Translations under genes and position numbers: made by a program
Notes under the pieces: model-generated
Told to the model about the DNA's origin: nothing
The model's database searches: none
Seen by the model: the letters and a program-made list of their open reading frames with translations, nothing else
NCBI GenBank assembly: GCA_021204375.1
Contig: JAJPZL010000214.1
Span: 1 to 5,266, forward strand
DNA from: Bacteroides sp.
GTDB lineage: Bacteria > Bacteroidota > Bacteroidia > Bacteroidales > Bacteroidaceae
Length of the DNA stretch: 5,266 nucleotides
Direction: 5' to 3'
Shown here: positions 1 to 5,266 of the stretch, piece after piece
How the letters are laid out: every line of letters starts with the position of its first letter
Numbering within the stretch: position 1 is the first letter of the stretch

Positions 1-2
1 GT

Positions 3-785
3 ATGAAAAGAAAAATGATATGTATAGTGGTAATGTTGCCATTGGCCAATATATGCCCCATACAGGCTCAGAACCAGTCCATAACAGGTAGTAAAAACTA
101 CATTACGCAGGAGTTTAAGATCGGGGAATTTCAGGAAATAGAGCTGGTCGGCTCAAACGATATCTACTATACGCAGAACAGCTCTGGCCATACGGAACTC
201 AAAATATATGCCTCTGATAATATAATGGATATACTGGATATCAAGGTCACTAACGGGGTATTGTCGGTAAGTTATAAAAAAGGATATAATATACGTAATT
301 CCGGCACTGTAAAAGTGATGGTCACCAATCCGGGAATACGGAGAGCCCATCTTTCGGGAGCAGGAGATATAGTACTGAAAAACGGCATACGGGCAGATAA
401 CTTCGAAGCCAGCCTGAAAGGGTCCGGAGATATTAAAGGAAAAGAGATAGTGTGTAATAACCTCACTATCCAGTTACAAGGTTCGGGAGATATTGTACTG
501 AACGACATCCAAAGTTCTACCGTAACCGCAAATCTGCGTGGTTCGGGGGATATTGCCCTGTCAGGTACAACCGGAACTATTAATTATGACCTGAAAGGTT
601 CGGGAGATATTAAAGCCGTCGACCTACAAGCAGAAAAGGGTGAAGTTACGCTGGCAGGCTCAGGAGATATTAAATGTTATGTTACGGATTACCTGAGAAG
701 CAGTGTACGCGGAAGCGGGGACATTCGTTATAAGGGAGATCCGAAAATTGATCATAGCTCCAAAAGAGGATTGAAGAAAATGTGA
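3..785 (+). CDS. Head GIN domain-containing protein (DUF2807), secreted, GSGDI repeat protein
   Basis: This is a 260-residue exported protein of the head GIN/DUF2807 family, common in Bacteroidota, whose biochemical role is not established. Residues 1-22 form a signal peptide: a K-R-K start, a hydrophobic core, and a likely signal peptidase I cut after A22 in PIQAQ. The cysteines at 7 and 18 do not sit in a good lipobox. From residue 119 the chain has seven G-S/A-G-D-I motifs (119, 140, 160, 180, 199, 219, 237) spaced 18-21 residues apart, which fits turns of a right-handed beta-helix. The length is normal for the family and the C-terminus K-G-L-K-K-M resembles relatives I recall. Only two bases lie upstream, so the promoter and any earlier start cannot be seen; the first ATG is chosen because it gives a complete signal peptide. 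It converges on the minus-strand genes. The family call is firm; the function is unknown, probably envelope-related. Confidence 0.9.
   Translation: MKRKMICIVVMLPLANICPIQAQNQSITGSKNYITQEFKIGEFQEIELVGSNDIYYTQNSSGHTELKIYASDNIMDILDIKVTNGVLSVSYKKGYNIRNSGTVKVMVTNPGIRRAHLSGAGDIVLKNGIRADNFEASLKGSGDIKGKEIVCNNLTIQLQGSGDIVLNDIQSSTVTANLRGSGDIALSGTTGTINYDLKGSGDIKAVDLQAEKGEVTLAGSGDIKCYVTDYLRSSVRGSGDIRYKGDPKIDHSSKRGLKKM
357..725 (+). repeat. Seven-fold GSGDI coding repeat in the head GIN gene
   Basis: Seven in-frame 15-base segments encode G-A-G-D-I (first copy) or G-S-G-D-I (the other six), beginning at 357, 420, 480, 540, 597, 657 and 711. The period is about 60 bases. The copies at 480 and 597 are identical, while the others differ at synonymous positions, so the repeat is kept by selection on the protein rather than being a fresh DNA duplication. 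In this family such repeats are the regular turns of the beta-helix. Confidence 0.85.
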
Positions 786-813
786 TGTATACTCCGTGTA
801 AGCCAAATAAAAT

Positions 814-843
814 AGTTACTACATCACGCAGTAACTCTTTTTT
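814..843 (+). terminator. Hairpin terminator between convergent genes, probably bidirectional
   Basis: A perfect 7-bp stem (AGTTACT at 814-820 with AGTAACT at 830-836) closes a 9-nt loop and is followed on the + strand by C and six T at 837-843. This suits Rho-independent termination of the head GIN gene, whose stop is about 28 bases upstream. Read on the minus strand, the same stem is followed by an ATTTTATTT tract, so it may also end the minus-strand transcript, whose last stop codon is at 945-947. The stem is short and AT-rich, so strength is uncertain. The remaining part of this 159-base intergenic region (786-944) is AT-rich and shows no gene. Confidence 0.65.
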
Positions 844-944
844 CTATTAGTTAGTTTTATAAATTTGAGAGAATTGAAACTTCACAGCTTCGCATTTGTT
901 CTAATAAGCACTAACTATATGTTTAAAGCAAATGAAAATTTTCT

Positions 945-1428
945 TTATTCAGGCAACGGGATGAGGGTATAACTTATTTTATCAATAAACTCTTCATCCA
1001 TTGTACCGGTAAAATTGATCACTGTAAAACGGTCGTTCTCCTGCATCAGCATCACCAATTCTACGATCAGATCGTTTTTTTTACGGATCATCATCCTCCA
1101 TTTTTCAGCCTCTCCGGTAAAATCCAGAAAGGTTTCATACCGTTCCGGATTGTTATGGGCCACTTCCAGCGCACTTTCATAATAAAAAGGGGCATTTATA
1201 TCCGAAGTAAGCATCTGCATACTCTTCAGGTTCGATATAAGATGATAAACCTCTTCCGTAAGCGGTTCCTCTACCTGCAGGATCTCTTCCATTATTTTAG
1301 GCCCGACCGTAACATGTACCAGCAGGGAATCCTGAGAATACTCTTCCAGAAAGAAAGAGGTAAAATCCTGTGCAGCCAGAGAAATACTATATCCTAACAC
1401 ACACTAAGCAAAGAACTCTGTATATCAT
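945..1428 (-). pseudogene. DUF4252 domain-containing exported protein, frameshifted in its signal peptide
   Basis: The mature part matches the DUF4252 family of small exported Bacteroidota proteins: after the cleavage site it has Y-S-Q-D-S-L-L, then N-L-K-S-M-Q-M-L near the middle, E-L-V-M-L-M and V-I-N-F-T-G near the end. The natural start is the ATG at 1428, which overlaps the stop of the preceding gene as TAATG. From it the frame reads only MIYRVLCLVCVRI before a TAG at 1387-1389. The mature domain is in another frame, open from a GTG at 1400. Adding one GT to the (GT)4 tract at 1404-1397 joins them into MIYRVLCLVCVLGYSISLAA, a convincing signal peptide with cleavage before Q, giving 161 residues, normal for the family. 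As written, only the weak GTG at 1400 (151 residues, no positive n-region, very short hydrophobic stretch) could start it. Function unknown; members are often encoded near ECF sigma factors. It may be decay, slippage switching or a sequence error. Confidence 0.75.
1397..1404 (-). repeat. (GT)4 dinucleotide tract at the frameshift point
   Basis: The + strand reads ACACACAC, so the coding strand has (GT)4 inside the signal-peptide region of the DUF4252 gene. A tract of five GT units, or of two, would put the upstream ATG at 1428 in frame with the mature domain; four units do not. Short dinucleotide tracts can gain or lose units by slipped-strand mispairing, but four units is short for frequent switching. 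Confidence 0.6.
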
Positions 1429-1535
1429 TATTCTACTATAGTTTCACTGATCACCTGCGTAACCGCAATAGTATCGGCCTGTTGCCTGGTACGGTTGATC
1501 CTTTCGGAGAGTATCTCCAGTGCGGAAGAGACCTC
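1428..1535 (-). pseudogene. Detached C-terminal tail of the membrane protein gene (35 codons)
   Basis: Directly after the TAG at 1536-1538 the same frame stays open for 35 codons, beginning E-V-S-S-A-L-E-I-L-S-E-R and ending S-E-T-I-V-E before a TAA at 1428-1430. The TAA shares its last base with the ATG of the DUF4252 gene (TAATG), the tight coupling expected inside an operon. The tail is polar and looks helical, with no start codon of its own that I would trust. The simplest reading is that it was the end of a 170-residue protein cut by a single substitution (for example GAG or CAG to TAG). Confidence 0.65.
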
Positions 1536-1940
1536 CTAGTAAGCTACCTGCGGATCGTCATAGGTATCGGTATAGGCATCGTAATTATAACCCATCTCCT
1601 CCGGAACAAAGGAGTGATGGATAATATGGGTTATGCTTATCAGTACGGCTATTACAGCAGCGGACTTAAAAAGCGGGGCCGGCCGGGTGCGAAGCGTAAT
1701 ACGTTTGGCTTTTACTACCGGAGTTTCAAGCCTTGCCAGAAGTTTTTTATCAAACTCCTCCCCCAATCCTATGGATTGCTGAACCTGCTGGCAACAGAAA
1801 AGATACCGGTAAGAGAGCCATTGATCAGGAATCTGGTCTGAGGTAAAGAACAGGCGCAGCGTCTCTTCTTCCTCCAAAGAGGTCTTACACTCCTGATACT
1901 TCTCCAGTAACTCTTCGATATATTTATAATCCGTATCCAT
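1536..1940 (-). CDS. Small single-pass membrane protein, probable regulator of the adjacent ECF sigma factor (truncated)
   Basis: This 134-residue protein has an acidic, helical N-terminal part (about 1-75, with L-L-E-K-Y and S-L-E-E-E-E-T-L-R), a basic linker (K-A-K-R at 77-80), one hydrophobic membrane segment at about 89-109, and a short outer tail rich in Y and D. This N-in layout and the place directly after an ECF sigma gene suggest an anti-sigma or co-regulator role. That is inference: no zinc-binding anti-sigma motif is visible. The chosen start is the ATG at 1940, inside the sigma gene, giving a 17-base overlap; a TTG at 1943 adds one codon and is less likely. The TAG at 1536-1538 looks premature, because the frame runs on for 35 codons to a TAA coupled with the next gene. 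The cytoplasmic part and membrane segment survive, so the short form could still work. Confidence 0.7.
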   Translation of the reverse strand: MDTDYKYIEELLEKYQECKTSLEEEETLRLFFTSDQIPDQWLSYRYLFCCQQVQQSIGLGEEFDKKLLARLETPVVKAKRITLRTRPAPLFKSAAVIAVLISITHIIHHSFVPEEMGYNYDAYTDTYDDPQVAY

Positions 1941-2433
1941 CAATATCCAAATATTGTTGCCTGATCTTCTTTCTGGCCCGGAACAAAGTGGTCTTTACCT
2001 GCTCTTCGGTAAACTGCATCAGCTCAGCAATCTCCCGATAACTTTTTCCCTCTATATCCCGGAGTTGCATCACAGTACGCTGCTTTTCGGGTAGACGGTT
2101 TACTAAGGAGTGGATGATATCCAGCTGTTCCTGAGTGACCATCCGGTCGTATGGACTGGAATTCTCGACTGAGTTCTCAGCCTCTGTAGTAAGTTCCACC
2201 GTACGTGAATCTGCCAGTTCTCGTCTGTCTAGGGCGAGGTTGCGGGCAACTGTATAACAATAGGCTTCCACAGAGCTCAACGCATTCCATTCATCCCGAC
2301 GGTTCCAGACCCAGATCAATGTATCCTGCACAACATCTTCTGCCTCGGCACTGTTAAGAGTGATCCGTAATGCCAGCCGGTAGAGCTTGTCCTTGAGCGG
2401 TAATATATCTTTCCGGAAGTCGACCTCCTGCAT
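1924..2433 (-). CDS. RNA polymerase sigma factor, ECF type (sigma-70 family)
   Basis: The 169-residue product has both domains of an ECF sigma factor. Sigma-2 covers about 11-75, with AEDVVQDTLIWVWNRRDEW (31-49) for core binding and Y-C-Y-T-V-A-R-N-L-A-L-D-R-R (58-71) for -10 recognition. Sigma-4 covers about 102-158, with L-P-E-K-Q-R-T-V (114-121) and the helix-turn-helix around S-Y-R-E-I-A-E-L-M (131-139). There is no sigma-3 domain. The frame is open upstream to a GTG at 2472, but the ATG at 2433 is preferred because M-Q-E-V-D-F-R-K-D-I-L-P-L matches the usual N-terminus and the extra 13 codons overlap a likely promoter. It follows argB and overlaps the start of the membrane protein gene, so the two are probably coupled in translation. 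The target genes and the signal cannot be told from sequence. Confidence 0.93.
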   Translation of the reverse strand: MQEVDFRKDILPLKDKLYRLALRITLNSAEAEDVVQDTLIWVWNRRDEWNALSSVEAYCYTVARNLALDRRELADSRTVELTTEAENSVENSSPYDRMVTQEQLDIIHSLVNRLPEKQRTVMQLRDIEGKSYREIAELMQFTEEQVKTTLFRARKKIRQQYLDIDGYGL

Positions 2434-2445
2434 CCCTATGTTAAT

Positions 2446-2470
2446 GACGGTTGAGCAAGGCGAAAGTTGC
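2446..2470 (-). promoter_or_regulatory. Candidate ECF-type promoter for the sigma factor gene (autoregulation)
   Basis: On the minus strand GCAAC (2470-2466) is separated by exactly 16 bases from CGTC (2449-2446). An AAC core at -35, a spacer of about 16, and CGTC at -10 is the general architecture of ECF-sigma promoters. It lies directly in front of the sigma gene, as expected for self-activation. The start of transcription would fall near 2438-2440, leaving only a few bases before the ATG at 2433, so the message would be almost leaderless. Matching is by eye to a short pattern. Confidence 0.5.
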
Positions 2471-2487
2471 ACCCGGACAATTATTTT

Positions 2488-3261
2488 TTATTTTTGTATG
2501 ATAGTACCGCTTGCCTGACCGATAGCAGCCGTAGAGGTAATGATAACCTGGGTGACTCCGGCATCGAGTGCGGCAAAGGAGTTTTCCAGTTTAGGGATCA
2601 TTCCACCCTGCACTACTCCTTCGTTTACCAACGCGGCAAATATATCCCGGTTTATGCGGAGAATTACACTGTTATCGTCGTTCTCATCGGAAAGAACCCC
2701 TTTTTTTTCAAAACAATAGACGAGCGTTACATCGAAAATAGCAGAAAGAGCTTTTGCGGCTTCCCCGGCTATGGTGTCGGCATTGGTATTGAGCATCTTT
2801 CCTTCTCCGTCATGGGTAAGAGGAGCCAGTACGGGTACAATATCTTTTTCAATAAGATCTGCAAGAATAGAGATATTGACCTTCTCCATATCTCCCACAT
2901 AACCATAATCGACCTCTTTTACCGGACGTTTTACGGAGCGGATCACATCCATATCGGCTCCGGTAAGTCCTAACGCGTTTACTCCCCGTGCCTGAAGACC
3001 AGCCACTATATTTTTATTCACAAGACCACCGTATACCATGGTAACCACTTCGAGGGTCTGCTCATCGGTAATCCGTCTTCCACTGACTATACGGCTCTCA
3101 ATACCCAGTCGTTCAGCCAGGCGGGTAGCGGAGCGGCCTCCGCCATGTACTAAAAGTTTATATCCTTCTACAGAGGCAAAGTCGTCAAGAAGTCTCCGGA
3201 GGGAATCCGTTTCTTCCACGATCTTTCCTCCTACTTTTATGATAGTAAGTTTATTCTTCAT
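2488..3261 (-). CDS. argB: Acetylglutamate kinase (or N-succinylglutamate kinase), arginine biosynthesis
   Basis: This cytosolic amino-acid kinase uses ATP to phosphorylate the gamma-carboxyl of N-acylglutamate, the second step of arginine (ornithine) synthesis. The 257-residue chain carries the family landmarks: I-I-K-V-G-G with K9 near the N-terminus, V-H-G-G-G (38-42) for phosphate transfer, G-R-R-I-T (61-65), the substrate-binding L-N-T-N-A-D (157-162), and G-G-M-I-P-K (219-224), whose lysine corresponds to the second catalytic lysine. The length matches the short E. coli type; the N-terminal extension of arginine-inhibited enzymes is absent, so feedback inhibition by arginine is unlikely (inference). 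Bacteroides relatives build arginine through succinylated intermediates, so the real substrate may be N-succinylglutamate; the sequence alone does not decide. The ATG lies 3 bases after the speA stop, implying co-transcription. No terminator is seen before the sigma gene. Confidence 0.95.
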   Translation of the reverse strand: MKNKLTIIKVGGKIVEETDSLRRLLDDFASVEGYKLLVHGGGRSATRLAERLGIESRIVSGRRITDEQTLEVVTMVYGGLVNKNIVAGLQARGVNALGLTGADMDVIRSVKRPVKEVDYGYVGDMEKVNISILADLIEKDIVPVLAPLTHDGEGKMLNTNADTIAGEAAKALSAIFDVTLVYCFEKKGVLSDENDDNSVILRINRDIFAALVNEGVVQGGMIPKLENSFAALDAGVTQVIITSTAAIGQASGTIIQK

Positions 3262-3264
3262 GTT

Positions 3265-5157
3265 TTATTCCAGATAAGTATAACCGTATAATCCTGAGCG
3301 GTAGTTGGAGAGAAACTCTTTTCCCTCTTCTACCGAAATTTTTCCCTCTTTGACCGATTTGGTTACCCAGGTCTCCAGGGTACGTACCAGCTTCTTGGGA
3401 TTATATTGTACATAATCCAATACCTCTGCTACGGTCTCTCCGTCAATAACCTGTTCAATGTTATACCCTTTATCGTTTACCGATACATGCACGGCATTAG
3501 TATCTCCAAAAAGATTATGCATATCTCCTAAGATCTCCTGATAAGCTCCGACAAGGAATACCCCAATATAATAGGGATCTTTAACTTTAAGTGAGTGTAC
3601 CGGCAGGTAATTGGACACATTCCGGGTAGAGATAAAATTAGCGATCTTACCATCGGAATCACATGTTATATCCTGCAGGGTAGCACTACAGTCGGGTCGT
3701 TCATCCAACCGGTGGATGGGCATGATCGGGAAGATCTGGTCAATCGCCCACGAGTCGGGTAGTGACTGGAAAAGGGAGAAATTACAGAAATATTTATCGG
3801 CCAATAGTTTGGATAACTGCCGGAACTCCTCAGGAACATGTTTGAGGCCTGACGCTATCTGATGGATCTCCCGGGTAATAGACCAGTAGAGGCGTTCGAT
3901 CTGCGCCCGGGTTTTAAGGTCTACAATACCGTGACTAAAGAGATCCAAAACCTCTTCGCGGATCTGCTGGGCGTCGTGCCAGGACTCCAGTATCTTATTC
4001 TGGTTCAACTGGTCCCAGATGCCATAGAGTTCTTTCACCAACTCATGATCATCCTCCATCAGTTCCAGCTCTTCATTCCATTCGGGAAGGGTACCTTTTT
4101 CCAGGACTTCAAAGACTAGTACGGAGTGGTGGGCGGTGAGGGAACGGCCACTCTCTGTAATGATATTGGGGTGTGGTATCCCGTTCTTATTGCTGACATC
4201 TACCAGCGTAAAAATGGAGTCGTTCACATACTCCTGAATGGAGTAGTTCACACTACTTTCGCTGCTGGCCGAACGGGTACCGTCGTAATCGACTCCCAAT
4301 CCTCCGCCAATATCTACAAACTCTACATTAAATCCCATCATACGAAGCTGTACATAAAACTGCGAAGCTTCCCGCAAAGCTGTTTTTATACGGCGTATTT
4401 TGGTTACCTGGCTTCCGATATGGAAATGGATGAGTTTGAGGCACTCCTTCATATCTCTCTTTTCAAGAAAGTCAAGCGCCTCCAGCAATTCACTGGAGGA
4501 GAGTCCGAATTTACTGGCATCTCCTCCGGAGTCTTCCCATTTTCCACTTCCCGAGGAGGCAAGCTTGATACGGATACCCAGGTTAGGAGCAACATTAAGT
4601 TGTCTGGCCAGTTTGGCTATCAGTTTGAGTTCATTTAACTTCTCTACCACCAGGAAGATCCTTTTTTCCATCTTCTGGGCCAACAGAGCCAGTTCAATAT
4701 AACTTTCATCCTTATATCCGTTACAGATGATAAGGGAGTCGGAATCTGTATTAATGGCAATGACCGCGTGAAGTTCCGGCTTGGAACCTGCCTCCAGCCC
4801 CAGGTTAAATTTCTTACCGTGACTGATGATCTCTTCTACCACGGGACGCATCTGGTTGACCTTGATCGGATAGATAATAAAGTTTTGTCCTTTATATCCA
4901 TACTCTTCGGAAGCCTGTTTAAAGCAGTTGGCTGTCTTTTCAATCCGGTTATCCAGAATATCGGGGAACCGGAGAAGAATGGGAGCCGAGACATCCCTTA
5001 TCTGAAGTTTATCGATCAACTCTTTCAGGTCAACTTTGACTCCATCCTTGCGAGGAGAAACATATACATGACCCTGATCGTTGATGCCAAAGTAAGAAGT
5101 ACCCCACCCTGTGATGTTATAGAGCTCTTCCGAATCTTCAATACGCCATTTTCTCAT
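3265..5157 (-). CDS. speA: Biosynthetic arginine decarboxylase (PLP, fold type III)
   Basis: This enzyme decarboxylates arginine to agmatine, the first step of the agmatine route to putrescine and spermidine. The 630-residue length fits the SpeA family (E. coli about 658). The N-terminal alanine-racemase-like barrel has Y-P-I-K-V-N-Q at 96-102, where K99 should hold pyridoxal phosphate. H-F-H-I-G-S-Q (244-250), the glycine-rich G-G-G-L-G-V-D-Y-D-G (284-293) and T-E-S-G-R (334-338) complete the cofactor pocket. A helical insert spans about 355-450. The C-terminal beta domain has D-I-T-C-D-S-D-G (496-503), with C499 the likely catalytic cysteine from the partner subunit, and G-A-Y-Q-E-I-L-G-D-M-H-N-L-F-G-D-T (537-553). 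No signal peptide, frameshift or missing key residue was seen. The ATG at 5157 is first in the transcript, downstream of a clear Bacteroides-type promoter, and the gene heads the minus-strand series. Confidence 0.97.
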   Translation of the reverse strand: MRKWRIEDSEELYNITGWGTSYFGINDQGHVYVSPRKDGVKVDLKELIDKLQIRDVSAPILLRFPDILDNRIEKTANCFKQASEEYGYKGQNFIIYPIKVNQMRPVVEEIISHGKKFNLGLEAGSKPELHAVIAINTDSDSLIICNGYKDESYIELALLAQKMEKRIFLVVEKLNELKLIAKLARQLNVAPNLGIRIKLASSGSGKWEDSGGDASKFGLSSSELLEALDFLEKRDMKECLKLIHFHIGSQVTKIRRIKTALREASQFYVQLRMMGFNVEFVDIGGGLGVDYDGTRSASSESSVNYSIQEYVNDSIFTLVDVSNKNGIPHPNIITESGRSLTAHHSVLVFEVLEKGTLPEWNEELELMEDDHELVKELYGIWDQLNQNKILESWHDAQQIREEVLDLFSHGIVDLKTRAQIERLYWSITREIHQIASGLKHVPEEFRQLSKLLADKYFCNFSLFQSLPDSWAIDQIFPIMPIHRLDERPDCSATLQDITCDSDGKIANFISTRNVSNYLPVHSLKVKDPYYIGVFLVGAYQEILGDMHNLFGDTNAVHVSVNDKGYNIEQVIDGETVAEVLDYVQYNPKKLVRTLETWVTKSVKEGKISVEEGKEFLSNYRSGLYGYTYLE

Positions 5158-5193
5158 TCTCGTTGTTTACTCTTTTTAAAGTGATTAATAAGG

Positions 5194-5225
5194 CAAAAGT
5201 ACGTATAAATATAGAATAGCTCAAA
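5194..5225 (-). promoter_or_regulatory. Bacteroides-type housekeeping promoter of speA
   Basis: On the minus strand TTTG (5225-5222) lies 20 bases before TACTTTTG (5201-5194). This agrees with the Bacteroidota -33 TTTG and -7 TAnnTTTG consensus recognised by the primary sigma factor. Transcription would start near 5187-5189, giving a leader of about 30 bases before the speA ATG. The leader is A-rich near the start codon without a strong Shine-Dalgarno sequence, as is usual in this phylum. It probably drives speA and argB, with read-through into the sigma module. Confidence 0.75.
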
Positions 5226-5237
5226 TAATTATTCTAT
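5211..5237. promoter_or_regulatory. Inverted repeat straddling the speA -33 element, candidate operator
   Basis: ATAGAATA (5211-5218) and TATTCTAT (5230-5237) form a perfect 8-bp inverted repeat with an 11-base spacer, and the -33 TTTG of speA lies inside that spacer. A dimeric regulator bound here would cover the promoter. Half-site centres are 19 bases apart, close to two helical turns. The region is very AT-rich, so chance is a real alternative, and no regulator gene is visible to pair with it. Confidence 0.35.
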
Positions 5238-5266
5238 TTTTATAGAGTAAAAATGAATCGAATACT

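Noticed and set aside
153..508. Minus-strand open frames opposite the head GIN gene
   Set aside because: The + strand protein has a signal peptide and regular GSGDI repeats; the antisense frames only reflect that repeat.
848..917. TAGTTAG / CTAACTA inverted match in the convergent intergenic region as a second terminator
   Set aside because: The arms are 56 bases apart, do not extend, and are not followed by a T tract; the 814-836 hairpin explains termination better.
1536..1538. TAG read as an amino acid (alternative genetic code or recoding)
   Set aside because: Intact genes here have no in-frame TAG, recoding would not repair the frameshift in the next gene, and stop-codon recoding is not expected for Bacteroidales chromosomes. 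A point mutation or sequence error is simpler.
1155..1841. + strand open frames at 1155-1397 and 1482-1841
   Set aside because: They mirror the DUF4252 and membrane protein genes; the minus-strand frames carry the recognisable protein features and operon junctions.
2434..2472. Longer sigma factor starting at GTG 2472
   Set aside because: The added 13 residues do not resemble sigma factor N-termini, and the segment coincides with the candidate ECF promoter.
2467..2973. A 168-codon open frame on the + strand opposite argB
   Set aside because: It is fully antisense to a clear argB gene, its translation has no recognisable domain, and it arises from the codon pattern of the opposite strand.
3611..5184. 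Several + strand open frames of 83-170 codons opposite speA (also 3038-3277 opposite argB)
   Set aside because: All lie antisense to well-supported genes, overlap each other, and show no family resemblance or promoter.
5253..5266. Possible start (ATG AAT CGA ATA) of a divergent + strand gene at the right edge
   Set aside because: Only 14 bases are available and no TTTG / TAnnTTTG promoter is visible on the + strand before it.

Overview
The window looks like a chromosomal segment of a Bacteroidota bacterium, most likely of the order Bacteroidales. The evidence is the family content (a head GIN/DUF2807 secreted protein, a DUF4252 protein, and a compact ECF sigma factor paired with a small membrane protein), signal peptides ending in a Q just after the cleavage site, a -33/-7 promoter of the Bacteroides type in front of speA, and starts without strong Shine-Dalgarno sequences. 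The genus cannot be fixed by eye.

Layout from left to right. Positions 3-785 on the + strand hold an exported head GIN domain protein with seven G-S/A-G-D-I repeats. A short convergent intergenic region (786-944) contains a hairpin that can end transcription from both sides. The rest of the window is one minus-strand gene series, transcribed from right to left: speA (biosynthetic arginine decarboxylase, 3265-5157), argB (acetylglutamate or N-succinylglutamate kinase, 2488-3261), an ECF sigma factor (1924-2433), a small single-pass membrane protein that is probably its regulator (1536-1940, with a separated tail to 1428), and a DUF4252 exported protein (945-1428). Positions 5158-5266 hold the speA promoter region.

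The gene series joins two functions. speA and argB, 3 nt apart, spend and make arginine (polyamine synthesis and the second step of arginine synthesis). The sigma factor, membrane protein and DUF4252 gene look like a regulatory and envelope module. A sequence with the exact architecture of an ECF promoter (GCAAC-N16-CGTC) lies between argB and the sigma gene, so the module may control its own expression as well as receive read-through from the speA promoter.

The main surprise is that both genes downstream of the sigma factor carry one apparent lesion each, within about 140 bases. An in-frame TAG splits the membrane protein gene (134 codons, TAG, 35 codons). A frame change at a GT dinucleotide tract (ACACACAC on the + strand, 1397-1404) disconnects the DUF4252 signal peptide from its mature domain. 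The ancestral junction between these genes is still visible as a TAATG overlap. These may be real decay, slippage-based switching or sequencing errors. No mobile element, CRISPR array, tRNA or rRNA was seen. The families themselves are known; I found no clearly new multi-gene system.
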